64,000 bases of DNA, from assembly GCF_018531375.1 (NCBI RefSeq), contig NZ_JAHBOH010000002.1:62001-126000 (forward strand). Reading direction: 5' to 3'. Positions 1 to 8,721 of this stretch are shown here, one piece after another. The notes under the pieces were generated by a model. That model did no database searches, was not told where the DNA came from, and was given only the letters and a program-made list of their open reading frames with translations. The translations under genes were made by a program, and so were the position numbers. Within the stretch, counting starts at the first letter, position 1, and the number at the start of each line of letters is the position of its first letter. This stretch comes from Cellulomonas fulva (lineage in GTDB: Bacteria; Actinomycetota; Actinomycetes; Actinomycetales; Cellulomonadaceae).

Positions 1-786
1 CAGCCCGATCTCGCGGGCCACCTCGATGGTGCGGATGGCCGACAGGTCGTTCGCCGCGAACACCGCGGTGGGCCGGTCCGGCCGGGTCAGCAGCTCGCGC
101 GCGGGCTGGTCCGCGGTCTCGGGGCGGTAGCCGCCGATCACGACGAGCGACTCGTCGACGTCCAGGCCGGCGTCCGCCATCGCGGACCGGAAGCCCGCCT
201 CGCGCAGGCGTGCGGACTCGAGGTCCGGACGGCCGCCGACGAGGCTGATCCGGCGGTGGCCGAGCGCGAGCAGGTACTGCGTCGCCATGACGGCGCCCGC
301 GAAGTTGTCCGAGTCGACCGTCGGCAGGCCGGACGGGCCCGTGTGCGGGTCCACGGCGACGACGGGGATGCCGTTGCTCGCGTCGACGACCGTCGGCGTG
401 ACGATGATCGCGCCGTCGATCAGCGTGCCGCCCAGGCGGGAGAGGTACCGGCGCTCCCAGCCGACGTCCGCACCGCGCGCGCCGCCCGAGTAGGCGAGCA
501 GCTCGTAGCCCGTCTGCGTGATGGCCGACGACGCGCCCTTGAGCAGCTCGGTGCTGAACGGCTCGAACTCCGCGACCAGGATGCCCAGCACGTTGGTGCG
601 GTGGCTGCGCAGGCTGCTGGCGCCGAGGCTCGCCTCGTACCCGAGGTCCGCGATGACCTGCTGGACACGGTCGAGAGTCGACTGGGCGACGCCGTACCGT
701 CCGTTGACGACCTTGGAGACGGTGGCCACCGAGACCCCGGCCTCACGCGCGACGTCGGCCATCTTGACCCGCCCTGTCAGCTCCAC
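1..786 (-). CDS. LacI-family transcriptional regulator (C-terminus cut by window edge)
   Basis: The reverse strand reads an N-terminal LacI helix-turn-helix (MADVAREAGVSVATVSKVVN) followed by the periplasmic-binding-like sensor domain, with segments such as ILVAEFEPFSTELLKG and ISLVGGRPDLESARLREAG. About 260 residues are present and the end lies outside the window. I chose GTG at 786 because an AGGA lies upstream; an ATG at 762, right before the HTH, is the alternative. It diverges from a sugar ABC importer and GH3 glycosidase, and a LacI-type palindrome lies in the shared intergenic region. It is therefore inferred to repress that operon and itself, with an oligosaccharide or its hydrolysis product as inducer. 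The ligand cannot be read from sequence. Confidence 0.9.
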   Translation of the reverse strand, partial: MELTGRVKMADVAREAGVSVATVSKVVNGRYGVAQSTLDRVQQVIADLGYEASLGASSLRSHRTNVLGILVAEFEPFSTELLKGASSAITQTGYELLAYSGGARGADVGWERRYLSRLGGTLIDGAIIVTPTVVDASNGIPVVAVDPHTGPSGLPTVDSDNFAGAVMATQYLLALGHRRISLVGGRPDLESARLREAGFRSAMADAGLDVDESLVVIGGYRPETADQPARELLTRPDRPTAVFAANDLSAIRTIEVAREIGL

Positions 787-802
787 GGCGCGATCCTAAG
801 GC

Positions 803-872
803 ATCGGTTTCATAACGGTGTCGATATCGGTTTCGATAACGATTGACACGTCGCGCCGATACTTGCCAGACT
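803..872 (+). promoter_or_regulatory. LacI-type operator pair overlapping the sugar-operon promoter
   Basis: ATCGGTTTCGATAACGAT at 826-843 is an 18-bp imperfect palindrome (14 of 18 positions symmetric) centred on CG at 834-835, the usual layout of a LacI-family operator. A related copy, ATCGGTTTCATAACGGT, starts at 803 and looks like the same site with one base missing. TTGACA at 843-848 can serve as a -35 box, with CAGACT at 867-872 as a weak -10 box. A repressor on the palindrome would block the -35. The promoter assignment is inference; the repeats are seen directly. Confidence 0.65.
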
Positions 873-916
873 CCGGGTCGTCCAGGTGGGTCAACGAAGA
901 CTGGAAGGGACCAGAC

Positions 917-2224
917 ATGGCAAGGATGCGCCGAGCGGGTGCGGCTGTCGCGCTCGCCACCACCGTCGCTCTGCTCGCTGCGTGCAGCGGCGGCGACGGT
1001 GACGACAACACGGGCGACAACCCCAGCGAGGGTGGCAAGGACGTCACCGTCACGTGGTGGCACAACTCGAACACCGGTGACGGCAAGACCTACTACGACA
1101 AGGTCGCCGCCAACTTCGAGGCCGCCAACCCCGGCGTGCACGTCGAGGTCAACGCCATGCAGCACGAGGACATGGTGACCAAGCTCGAGGCGGCGTTCCA
1201 GGCGGGCGACGCCCCCGACGTCTACATGGAGCGCGGTGGCGGCGAGCTCGCCGACCACGTCGAGGCGGGCCTGACCAAGGACCTCTCGGACGCGGCCGGC
1301 GAGACGATCGCCAAGCTCGGCGGCTCGGTCGCGGGCTGGCAGGTCGACGGCAAGACCTACGGGCTGCCGTTCTCCGTCGGCGTCGTGGGCTTCTGGTACA
1401 ACAAGGCGCTGTTCGACGAGGCCGGCATCACCGAGACGCCGGTGACGATGGATGACCTGTACGCCGCGTTCGACAAGCTGAAGGCCGCGGGCATCACGCC
1501 GGTCTCGGTCGGCGCGGGCGACAAGTGGCCCGCCGCGCACTACTGGTACTACACCGCGCTGCGCGAGTGCTCGCAGGACGTCCTCTCGGGCGCCGTGACC
1601 TCGCTGGACTTCTCCGACCCGTGCTTCGTCCGTGCCGGTGAGGACGTCGAGGACCTCGTCGCGCAGGAGCCCTTCAACGACGGCTTCCTGACGACGCCGG
1701 CGCAGACCGGCGCGACGAGCGCCTCGGGCCTGCTCGCGACCGGGAAGGTCGCGATGGAGATGCAGGGGCACTGGGAGCCCGGCGTCATGCAGGGCCTCAC
1801 CGAGGACGGCAAGGGCCTGGGCGAGAACACCGGCTGGTTCGCGTTCCCGACGATCGAGGGCGGCGAGGGCGACCAGTCGGCCGCGCTCGGCGGCGGCGAC
1901 GCGTGGGCCGTGGGCCAGGACGCACCCGACGAGGCCGTCGACTTCGTGCAGTACCTGCTCTCCGACGAGGTCCAGAAGGGCTTCGCCGAGCTGGACATGG
2001 GTCTGCCGACCAACAGCACGGCGTCGCAGTACGTCTCGGACCCGGCGCTCGCGCAGCTGCTCGACGTCCGCGACAACGCCCCGTACGTCCAGCTGTACTT
2101 CGACACGGCCTTCGGTGCCTCGGTCGGCGGCGCGATGAACGACTCGATCGCGCTGATGTTCGCGGGCCAGGCCTCGCCGCAGGACATCGTCGACGCCACC
2201 CAGGCAGCGGCTGACGCGGAGTGA
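917..2224 (+). CDS. ABC sugar transporter substrate-binding lipoprotein
   Basis: 435 residues. The start ATG follows GGAAGGGA. The N-terminus is a lipoprotein signal: twin-basic start, hydrophobic stretch and a lipobox LLAAC with the lipidated cysteine at residue 23. Then comes an acidic linker and a family 1 solute-binding fold (VTVTWWHNSNTG; GDAPDVYMERGGGELADHV; GLPFSVGVVGFWYNK). It should capture an oligosaccharide outside the membrane and pass it to the two permeases that follow. Stop and next start overlap (GTGA), so the genes are translationally coupled. No ATPase gene is present in the cluster, which is common for CUT1 importers that use a shared MsiK-type ATPase (inference). The substrate may be a beta-linked oligosaccharide, given the GH3 gene downstream. 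Confidence 0.92.
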   Translation: MARMRRAGAAVALATTVALLAACSGGDGDDNTGDNPSEGGKDVTVTWWHNSNTGDGKTYYDKVAANFEAANPGVHVEVNAMQHEDMVTKLEAAFQAGDAPDVYMERGGGELADHVEAGLTKDLSDAAGETIAKLGGSVAGWQVDGKTYGLPFSVGVVGFWYNKALFDEAGITETPVTMDDLYAAFDKLKAAGITPVSVGAGDKWPAAHYWYYTALRECSQDVLSGAVTSLDFSDPCFVRAGEDVEDLVAQEPFNDGFLTTPAQTGATSASGLLATGKVAMEMQGHWEPGVMQGLTEDGKGLGENTGWFAFPTIEGGEGDQSAALGGGDAWAVGQDAPDEAVDFVQYLLSDEVQKGFAELDMGLPTNSTASQYVSDPALAQLLDVRDNAPYVQLYFDTAFGASVGGAMNDSIALMFAGQASPQDIVDATQAAADAE

Positions 2225-3267
2225 CCGACGTGGCAGACGACGCGACCGCCCGCGTGGGCGCCGCCTCGCCTGCGACGTCCACCCTCACGGACCCGGTTCC
2301 CGGCAGCGCCTCGGCGCTGCCGGGGGCCGGCGCCCCGGGCGGACGCCGCAGGAACGGTGCGGCCGTCCGCAAGCGCCTCGAGATCGCCGCGTTCGTGGCG
2401 CCGGCGCTGATCCTGTTCTTCCTGTTCGTGGTCTGGCCGATCGTCAAGGCCGTCCAGTTCTCGTTCTACAAGTGGAAGGGCTACGGCCCGCTGGTCGACT
2501 TCGTCGGCCTGAAGAACTACGTGAGCGTGCTGCAGAACGACGTGTTCATCGGTGCGCTGCAGCACAACCTGATCATCGTGGTGGCGTCGATCGCCATCCA
2601 GCTGCCCCTGGGTCTCCTGATCGCGCTGCTGCTCAACCGCCGGATGCGCGGCCAGGGCGTGCTGCGGACGATCATCTTCGTCCCGTACGTGCTGTCCGAG
2701 GTCATCGCGGGCGTGGTGTGGCTGCAGATGCTCGCCCCGCGCTACGGCGTGATCGACACGATGCTCGGCTGGGTCGGCCTGCAGGGCCCCAAGCAGGGCT
2801 TCCTGGGTGACCCGCGCTACGCGCTGTGGACCGTGATCGCGGTCCTGACCTGGAAGTACCTCGGGCTCGCCATCATCCTGTTCCTCGCGGGGCTGCAGTC
2901 CGTCCCCGACGAGCTGTACGAGGCCGCCCAGATCGACGGCGCCTCGTGGTGGCAGATCCAGCGCAAGATCACGATCCCCATGCTCGGCCCGACGCTGCGC
3001 ACCTGGGCGTTCCTGTCCATGATCGGCTCGCTGCAGCTCTTCGACATGGTGTGGATCCTCACGGGCGGCGGCCCGGCGAACGCGACCACGACCATGGCGA
3101 CGTTCCTGATCACCGAGGGCACCAAGCGGTCGAACTACGGCATCGCGTCGGCCGCCTCGGTCGTGCTCTTCGTCGTCGCGCTCGTCCTCGCCGTGCTCTA
3201 CCAGTACTTCATCCTTCGTCGTGACAGCACCGCGACGACGGTCGTCCGGAAGAAGGCCAGGCGATGA
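2221..3267 (+). CDS. ABC sugar transporter permease, first subunit (MalF-type)
   Basis: 348 residues starting at a GTG that overlaps the previous stop by four bases. A proline- and alanine-rich cytoplasmic N-terminus of about 55 residues precedes the first membrane span (FVAPALILFFLFVVWPIV). Six predicted spans follow. The EAA loop that contacts the ATPase is clear near residues 230-250 (ELYEAAQIDGASWWQIQ). This is the UgpA/MalF-like half of a CUT1 importer. It ends in ATGA, shared with the second permease. Confidence 0.92.
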   Translation: MTDVADDATARVGAASPATSTLTDPVPGSASALPGAGAPGGRRRNGAAVRKRLEIAAFVAPALILFFLFVVWPIVKAVQFSFYKWKGYGPLVDFVGLKNYVSVLQNDVFIGALQHNLIIVVASIAIQLPLGLLIALLLNRRMRGQGVLRTIIFVPYVLSEVIAGVVWLQMLAPRYGVIDTMLGWVGLQGPKQGFLGDPRYALWTVIAVLTWKYLGLAIILFLAGLQSVPDELYEAAQIDGASWWQIQRKITIPMLGPTLRTWAFLSMIGSLQLFDMVWILTGGGPANATTTMATFLITEGTKRSNYGIASAASVVLFVVALVLAVLYQYFILRRDSTATTVVRKKARR

Positions 3268-4160
3268 CCGCCACCACCGACGTGCGGGGTGCCGCGGCGT
3301 CACGCTCGCAGGACCAGCAGCGCCACGGGCGCAGCACCAACGTGATGAACGGCGGCTCGCCGCTCATCTGGTTCGGCGCGCTGATCGTCGTCGCGCTCAC
3401 GCTGGGGCCCGTCCTGTACGGCGTGCTCAGCGGGTTCCGCACCAACGCCCAGCTCGCCGAGTCCCCGGCCGGGCTGCCGGACCCGTGGGTCCTGAGCAAC
3501 TACTCCGGGGTGCTCTCCAACCCCAGCTTCTGGAAGTACGCGCTGAACTCGACGATCATCGCGGTGATCACCACCGCGCTCGTGGTGATCTGCGGCGTCA
3601 TGGCCGCGTACCCGCTGGCCCGGTACAAGTTCAAGTGGCGCGAGGGCATCTACATGGTCTTCGTGCTCGGGCTGCTCTTCCCCGCGACGGTCGCGATCAT
3701 CCCGCTGTTCATCCTCATCTCGAAGGACCTGCAGATGGGGAACACGTGGTGGGGGATCGCGCTGCCGCAGGCGGCGTTCGCCCTGCCGGTGACGATCGTG
3801 ATCCTGCGGCCGTTCCTGCAGGCGATCCCCGACGAGCTCGAGGAGGCGGCGCAGCTCGACGGTGCGTCCCGGATCGGGTTCTTCTGGCGGATCCTCCTGC
3901 CGCTGTCCGGTCCCGGCCTGGTGACCGTCGGCGTGCTCGCGTTCGTCGGGTCCTGGAACGCGTACCTGCTCCCGCTGCTGCTGCTGCAGAGCGAGACCAA
4001 GACGCTGCCGCTCGGTGTCGCCGACTTCTCCTCGGAGCACGCGTCGGACATGGCCGGCGTGTTCGCGTTCACCTCGCTCGCGATGATCCCCGCGCTCGTG
4101 TTCTTCCTCGCGATGCAGAAGCGGATCGTCAGCGGCCTGCAGGGCGCGGTCAAGGGCTGA
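3264..4160 (+). CDS. ABC sugar transporter permease, second subunit (MalG-type)
   Basis: 298 residues, starting at the ATG of an ATGA overlap with the first permease. It has six membrane spans and an EAA loop (ELEEAAQLDGASRIGFFWRI) typical of the MalG/UgpE half of CUT1 importers. It pairs with the preceding permease and lipoprotein to carry a sugar across the membrane. The stop codon overlaps the next ATG (TGATG), so the glycosidase is made with the importer. Confidence 0.92.
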   Translation: MTATTDVRGAAASRSQDQQRHGRSTNVMNGGSPLIWFGALIVVALTLGPVLYGVLSGFRTNAQLAESPAGLPDPWVLSNYSGVLSNPSFWKYALNSTIIAVITTALVVICGVMAAYPLARYKFKWREGIYMVFVLGLLFPATVAIIPLFILISKDLQMGNTWWGIALPQAAFALPVTIVILRPFLQAIPDELEEAAQLDGASRIGFFWRILLPLSGPGLVTVGVLAFVGSWNAYLLPLLLLQSETKTLPLGVADFSSEHASDMAGVFAFTSLAMIPALVFFLAMQKRIVSGLQGAVKG

Positions 4161-6589
4161 TGGCGATGACGCAGACCCCCACCCGCCAGGCGGGTACGAC
4201 CGTCCGCGCCCCGGGCGCGGACGCACCGGTGGCGCCCGGCGCCACCCAGCACGACGAGCCGGGCGACCGGGGCACCGCGGTGCCCCCGGTCAACCGCGCC
4301 GTCGACACCGCGACGCACGAGCGCGTGCGCGCCCTCGTCGCGGGCATGACCCTCGAGCAGAAGCTCGCGCAGCTCGTCGGTTTCTGGGAGAAGGGCGACG
4401 GCGAGGTCGTCGCGCCGCTCCAGGGCGAGTTCACGCGGGACGGCGGCCTCGACGAGGCGACGCGGCACGGCCTCGGCCACCTGACGCGCGTCTACGGCAC
4501 GCGCCCGGTCGACCCGGCCGAGCGCGCGGCGTGGCTGTGGCGCAAGCAGCGCGAGCTCGTCGCGTCCAGCGGGATCCCCGCCCTGGTCCACGAGGAGTGC
4601 CTCACGGGCCTGTCCGCGTGGCGGGCGGCCACGTTCCCGACGCCGCTGGCGTGGGGCGCGTCGTTCGACCCCGCGCTCGTCGGGCGCATGGCGGGTCTCA
4701 TCGGCGGCTCGATGCGCGAGCTGGGCGTGCACCAGGGGCTGGCGCCGGTGCTCGACGTGGTGCGCGACCCGCGCTGGGGCCGGGTCGAGGAGTGCATCGC
4801 GGAGGACCCGTACCTGATCGGGGAGATCGGCACGTCGTACGTGCGCGGGCTGCAGGACGCCGGCGTGCACGCGACGCTCAAGCACTTCGTCGGGTACTCC
4901 GCGTCGCAGGCGGGGCGCAACTTCGCGCCCGTGCACGTCGGTCCGCGCGAGCTCGCCGACGTGCTCCTGCTGCCGTTCGAGATGGCGGTGCGGGACGGCG
5001 GCGTGCGCTCGGTCATGCACGCGTACACCGAGATCGACGGCGTCCCCGTCGCCAGCGACCCGACGATCCTGACGGACCTGCTGCGGGACCGGTGGGGCTT
5101 CGACGGCGTCGTGGTGGCCGACTACTTCGGCGTCGCGTTCCTCGACCTCCTGCACAAGGTGGCCGACGGGCTCGGCGACGCGGCCGGCCAGGCGCTCGCC
5201 GCGGGCATCGACGTCGAGCTGCCCACGGGCGACGCGTACCTCGAGCCGCTCGCGGAGGCGATCCGGACGGGGCAGGTCGACGAGGCGCTCGTCGACCGGG
5301 CGGCCACGCGCGCGCTGCTGCAGAAGGCCGAGCTGGGCCTCCTGGACGCGTCGTTCGACGACGAGCCGCCGACCCACGTCGACCTCGACACCCCGGAGCA
5401 CCGGGAGGTCGCGGCGCGGCTCGCCGAGGAGTCGGTGGTGCTGCTCGCGAACGACGGCGTGCTGCCGCTGGCGGGTGGCACGGGTGCCGGGTCGGCCGCG
5501 GGCACCGTCCGGCGCGTCGCGGTCGTCGGCCCCAACGCCGACCGGGCCGAGGCGATGTTCGGGTGCTACTCGTTCGTCAACCACGTGCTCGAGCACCACC
5601 CGGAGGCGGAGCGCGGCATCGAGGTGCCGACGGTCCTCGAGGCGCTGCGCGACGAGCTGCCGGGCGTCGAGGTCACCGCCGCGCGCGGGTGCGCGGTCGA
5701 CGACGACGACCGGTCGGGCATCGCCGAGGCCGCCACGCTCGCCGCGGCCGCGGACGTCGCGGTCGTCGTGGTCGGCGACCAGGCCGGGCTGTTCGGGCGT
5801 GGCACCGTCGGCGAGGGGTGCGACCGCGACGACCTCGAGCTGCCGGGCGTGCAGCGCGACCTCGTCGAGGCGGTGCTGGCCACCGGGACGCCCGTCGTCC
5901 TCGTCGTGGTCAGCGGCCGGCCGTACGCGATCGACTCCGTGCTCGGCCGCGCCGCGGCCGCCGTCCAGGCGTTCTTCCCGGGGGAGGAGGGTGGGCGTGC
6001 GCTCGCGGGCGTGCTCACGGGCCGCGTCAACCCGTCAGGCCGTCTCCCGGTGAGCCTGCCGCGGTCGGCCGGGGCGCAGCCGTACTCCTACCTGAACCCG
6101 GCGCTCGGCGGGGACGGCGACGTCACCAACCTGCGCAGCACCCCGGTGCGGCCGTTCGGGTTCGGGCTGTCCTACACGACCTTCGCGTACGGCGCGCTCG
6201 ACGCGGTGGACGACGAGGTCGCGACGGACGGGCGCATCCGGGTGGCCGTGCGCGTGACCAACACGGGCGAGCGCGACGGCGACGAGGTCGTCCAGCTCTA
6301 CGCGCACGACCCGGTCGCCAGCGTCACGCGCCCCGTCGCGCAGCTCGTCGGCTTCCGGCGGGTGCGGGTGGCGGCCGGGCAGTCGGCGGTCGTCCGGTTC
6401 GACGTCCCGACGACGCGCGTGGCGTTCAGCGGACGCGACATGGTCCGTGCCGTGGAGCCGGGTGCGCTGCAGCTGTGGGTCGGGACCAGCGCCGAGCGCT
6501 GCGCCCAGGCGGAGGTCCGGCTCGTCGGGCCGCTGCACCCCGTCCTGGACGACGACCGGTGGACGGTCACCGAGGTCTGCCCCGGGTGA
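4160..6589 (+). CDS. Glycoside hydrolase family 3 beta-glycosidase
   Basis: 809 residues, no signal peptide, so likely cytoplasmic. The GH3 N-terminal barrel spans about 55-400, with WGRVEECIAEDPYLIGEIG and KHFVGYSASQAGRNFAPVH. The expected nucleophile is Asp321 in VVVADYFGV. The second domain (about 420-650) carries GEGCDRDDLELPGVQ with Glu552 as the likely acid/base. A fibronectin III-like domain closes the protein (PVRPFGFGLSYTTFAYG). It is coupled to the importer, so it probably hydrolyses an imported oligosaccharide; beta-glucosidase and beta-xylosidase activities are both possible. An ATG at 4166 is an alternative start. A strong hairpin follows the gene. Confidence 0.9.
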   Translation: MAMTQTPTRQAGTTVRAPGADAPVAPGATQHDEPGDRGTAVPPVNRAVDTATHERVRALVAGMTLEQKLAQLVGFWEKGDGEVVAPLQGEFTRDGGLDEATRHGLGHLTRVYGTRPVDPAERAAWLWRKQRELVASSGIPALVHEECLTGLSAWRAATFPTPLAWGASFDPALVGRMAGLIGGSMRELGVHQGLAPVLDVVRDPRWGRVEECIAEDPYLIGEIGTSYVRGLQDAGVHATLKHFVGYSASQAGRNFAPVHVGPRELADVLLLPFEMAVRDGGVRSVMHAYTEIDGVPVASDPTILTDLLRDRWGFDGVVVADYFGVAFLDLLHKVADGLGDAAGQALAAGIDVELPTGDAYLEPLAEAIRTGQVDEALVDRAATRALLQKAELGLLDASFDDEPPTHVDLDTPEHREVAARLAEESVVLLANDGVLPLAGGTGAGSAAGTVRRVAVVGPNADRAEAMFGCYSFVNHVLEHHPEAERGIEVPTVLEALRDELPGVEVTAARGCAVDDDDRSGIAEAATLAAAADVAVVVVGDQAGLFGRGTVGEGCDRDDLELPGVQRDLVEAVLATGTPVVLVVVSGRPYAIDSVLGRAAAAVQAFFPGEEGGRALAGVLTGRVNPSGRLPVSLPRSAGAQPYSYLNPALGGDGDVTNLRSTPVRPFGFGLSYTTFAYGALDAVDDEVATDGRIRVAVRVTNTGERDGDEVVQLYAHDPVASVTRPVAQLVGFRRVRVAAGQSAVVRFDVPTTRVAFSGRDMVRAVEPGALQLWVGTSAERCAQAEVRLVGPLHPVLDDDRWTVTEVCPG

Positions 6590-6630
6590 TCGTCCCGCCG
6601 GGCGGGGGCCCTCCGTCGACCCCGCCCGTC

Positions 6631-6675
6631 AGCGCCCCGTGACGGCCGTTCCCCCCACGGCCGTCACGGGGCGCT
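6631..6675 (+). terminator. 19-bp perfect hairpin after the sugar operon
   Basis: The arms AGCGCCCCGTGACGGCCGT (6631-6649) and their exact complement (6657-6675) enclose a C-rich 7-nt loop. It sits 41 nt after the GH3 stop. There is no T-tract, which is usual for terminators in this GC range, and the symmetry would allow it to act in both directions. Confidence 0.7.
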
Positions 6676-6792
6676 CGACGTCCCGGCCGGTACGGGTCGA
6701 GGCGTGGACGCGTGGCATCCGTCCCGTGAGACGGACGTACGCTGTCCGCCGCGCGTCGCCCCCCGACGACGCCTGCGAGAGGAGATACCGCG

Positions 6793-8655
6793 ATGAGCCG
6801 TCCGCTGCGCTCCCGGACCTCGACCCACGGCCGCAACATGGCCGGCGCCCGCGCGCTGTGGCGCGCCACGGGCATGGGGTCCGACGACTTCGGCAAGCCG
6901 ATCATCGCCATCGCGAACTCCTACACGCAGTTCGTCCCCGGGCACGTGCACCTCAAGGACATGGGCGACCTGGTCGCGGGGGCGATCCGTGAGGCCGGCG
7001 GCGTCGCCAAGGAGTTCAACACGATCGCGGTCGACGACGGCATCGCGATGGGCCACGCGGGCATGCTCTACTCCCTGCCCTCGCGGGACCTGATCGCCGA
7101 CTCGGTCGAGTACATGGTCAACGCGCACTGCGCGGACGCCCTGGTCTGCATCTCCAACTGCGACAAGATCACGCCCGGCATGCTGAACGCCGCGCTGCGG
7201 CTGAACATCCCCGTCGTCTTCGTGTCCGGTGGACCGATGGAGGCGGGCAAGGCCGTGGTGGCCGACGGCGTCGCCCGCACGCCGCTCAACCTCATCAACG
7301 CGATCAACTACTCCGCCGACGACGCGGTGGACGACGCCGCGCTCGCCCAGGTCGAGGAGAACGCGTGCCCCACGTGCGGCTCCTGCTCCGGCATGTTCAC
7401 CGCGAACTCGATGAACTGCCTGACGGAGGCGCTCGGGCTGTCGCTGCCGGGCAACGGCTCGACGCTGGCGACCCACGCCGCCCGGCGGGAGCTGTTCCTG
7501 GAGGCCGGTCGCACGGTCGTGGACCTCGCCCGGCGCTACTACGACGACGAGGACGACACCGCGGCGCCGCGCGCGATCGCCACCAAGGCGGCGTTCGCGA
7601 ACGCGATGACGCTCGACGTGGCGATGGGCGGCTCCACCAACACGGTGCTGCACATCCTGGCGGCTGCGCAGGAGGCGGGCGTCGACTTCACGCTCGCCGA
7701 CATCGACGCCCTCTCGCGCCGCGTCCCGTGCCTGTCGAAGGTGGCCCCCAACCACCCCGACTTCCACATGGAGGACGTGCACCGCGCGGGCGGCATCCCC
7801 GCGCTGCTGGGCGAGCTCGACCGCGCCGGCCTGCTCGACCACGACGTGACGTCGGTGCACACCCCCACCCTGCGGGCGTGGCTGGACGACTGGGACGTGC
7901 GCGGCGGCCAGGCCACCCAGCGCGCGGTCGACCTGTTCCACGCCGCGCCGGGCGGCGTGCGCACCACCGTCGCCTTCTCGACGTCGAACGTCTGGGAGTC
8001 GCTCGACACCGACGCGGTGAACGGCTGCATCCGGGACGCCGAGCACGCGTACACGGTCGAAGGCGGGCTCGCGGTGCTGCGCGGCAACCTCTCGCCCGAC
8101 GGCGCGATCATCAAGACGGCCGGCATCGACCCGGACGTCTTCCACTTCGTCGGCACCGCGCTGGTGTGCGAGTCGCAGGACGAGGCCGTCGACAAGATCC
8201 TCCGCAAGGAGGTCCAGCCCGGGCACGTCGTCGTCGTGCGCTACGAGGGCCCGTCGGGTGGACCCGGCATGCAGGAGATGCTCTACCCCACCTCGTTCAT
8301 CAAGGGCCGTGGGCTGGGCAAGGTCTGCGCGCTCATCACCGACGGCCGGTTCTCGGGCGGCTCGTCGGGCATCTCGGTGGGGCACGTGTCGCCGGAGGCC
8401 GCGGCGGGCGGCGCGATCGGCCTGGTGGAGGACGGCGACGAGATCGAGATCGACGTCGAGACCCGGGTCATCCGCATCAACGTCCCCGACGAGGTGCTCG
8501 CCGACCGTCGCGCCAAGATGGAGGCCTCGGAGAACCCGTGGCAGCCGAAGGACCGCGACCGCTACGTCTCGCCCGCGCTGCAGGCGTACGCCGCGATGGC
8601 GACCTCGGCGGACCGCGGCGCGGTGCGCGACGTGAGCCGCATCCGCCGCGCCTGA
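6793..8655 (+). CDS. ilvD: Dihydroxy-acid dehydratase
   Basis: 620 residues, the length of the Escherichia coli-type enzyme. It removes water from 2,3-dihydroxy acids to give the 2-keto acid precursors of valine and isoleucine. Conserved signatures are [11 protein letters not shown] and [19 protein letters not shown], whose cysteines bind the Fe-S cluster, and [20 protein letters not shown] near the C-terminus. The start ATG has a strong GAGAGGAG site. A TACGCT box at 6738-6743 could be the -10. A second, only distantly related IlvD follows 66 bases later. Confidence 0.95.
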   Translation: MSRPLRSRTSTHGRNMAGARALWRATGMGSDDFGKPIIAIANSYTQFVPGHVHLKDMGDLVAGAIREAGGVAKEFNTIAVDDGIAMGHAGMLYSLPSRDLIADSVEYMVNAHCADALVCISNCDKITPGMLNAALRLNIPVVFVSGGPMEAGKAVVADGVARTPLNLINAINYSADDAVDDAALAQVEENACPTCGSCSGMFTANSMNCLTEALGLSLPGNGSTLATHAARRELFLEAGRTVVDLARRYYDDEDDTAAPRAIATKAAFANAMTLDVAMGGSTNTVLHILAAAQEAGVDFTLADIDALSRRVPCLSKVAPNHPDFHMEDVHRAGGIPALLGELDRAGLLDHDVTSVHTPTLRAWLDDWDVRGGQATQRAVDLFHAAPGGVRTTVAFSTSNVWESLDTDAVNGCIRDAEHAYTVEGGLAVLRGNLSPDGAIIKTAGIDPDVFHFVGTALVCESQDEAVDKILRKEVQPGHVVVVRYEGPSGGPGMQEMLYPTSFIKGRGLGKVCALITDGRFSGGSSGISVGHVSPEAAAGGAIGLVEDGDEIEIDVETRVIRINVPDEVLADRRAKMEASENPWQPKDRDRYVSPALQAYAAMATSADRGAVRDVSRIRRA

Positions 8656-8721
8656 CCCGTGCCCGGCGAGTCCCGGGGGTGTGACGTGCAGCGGGGGCGC
8701 GGCGCTCCTAACGTGTGGGGC

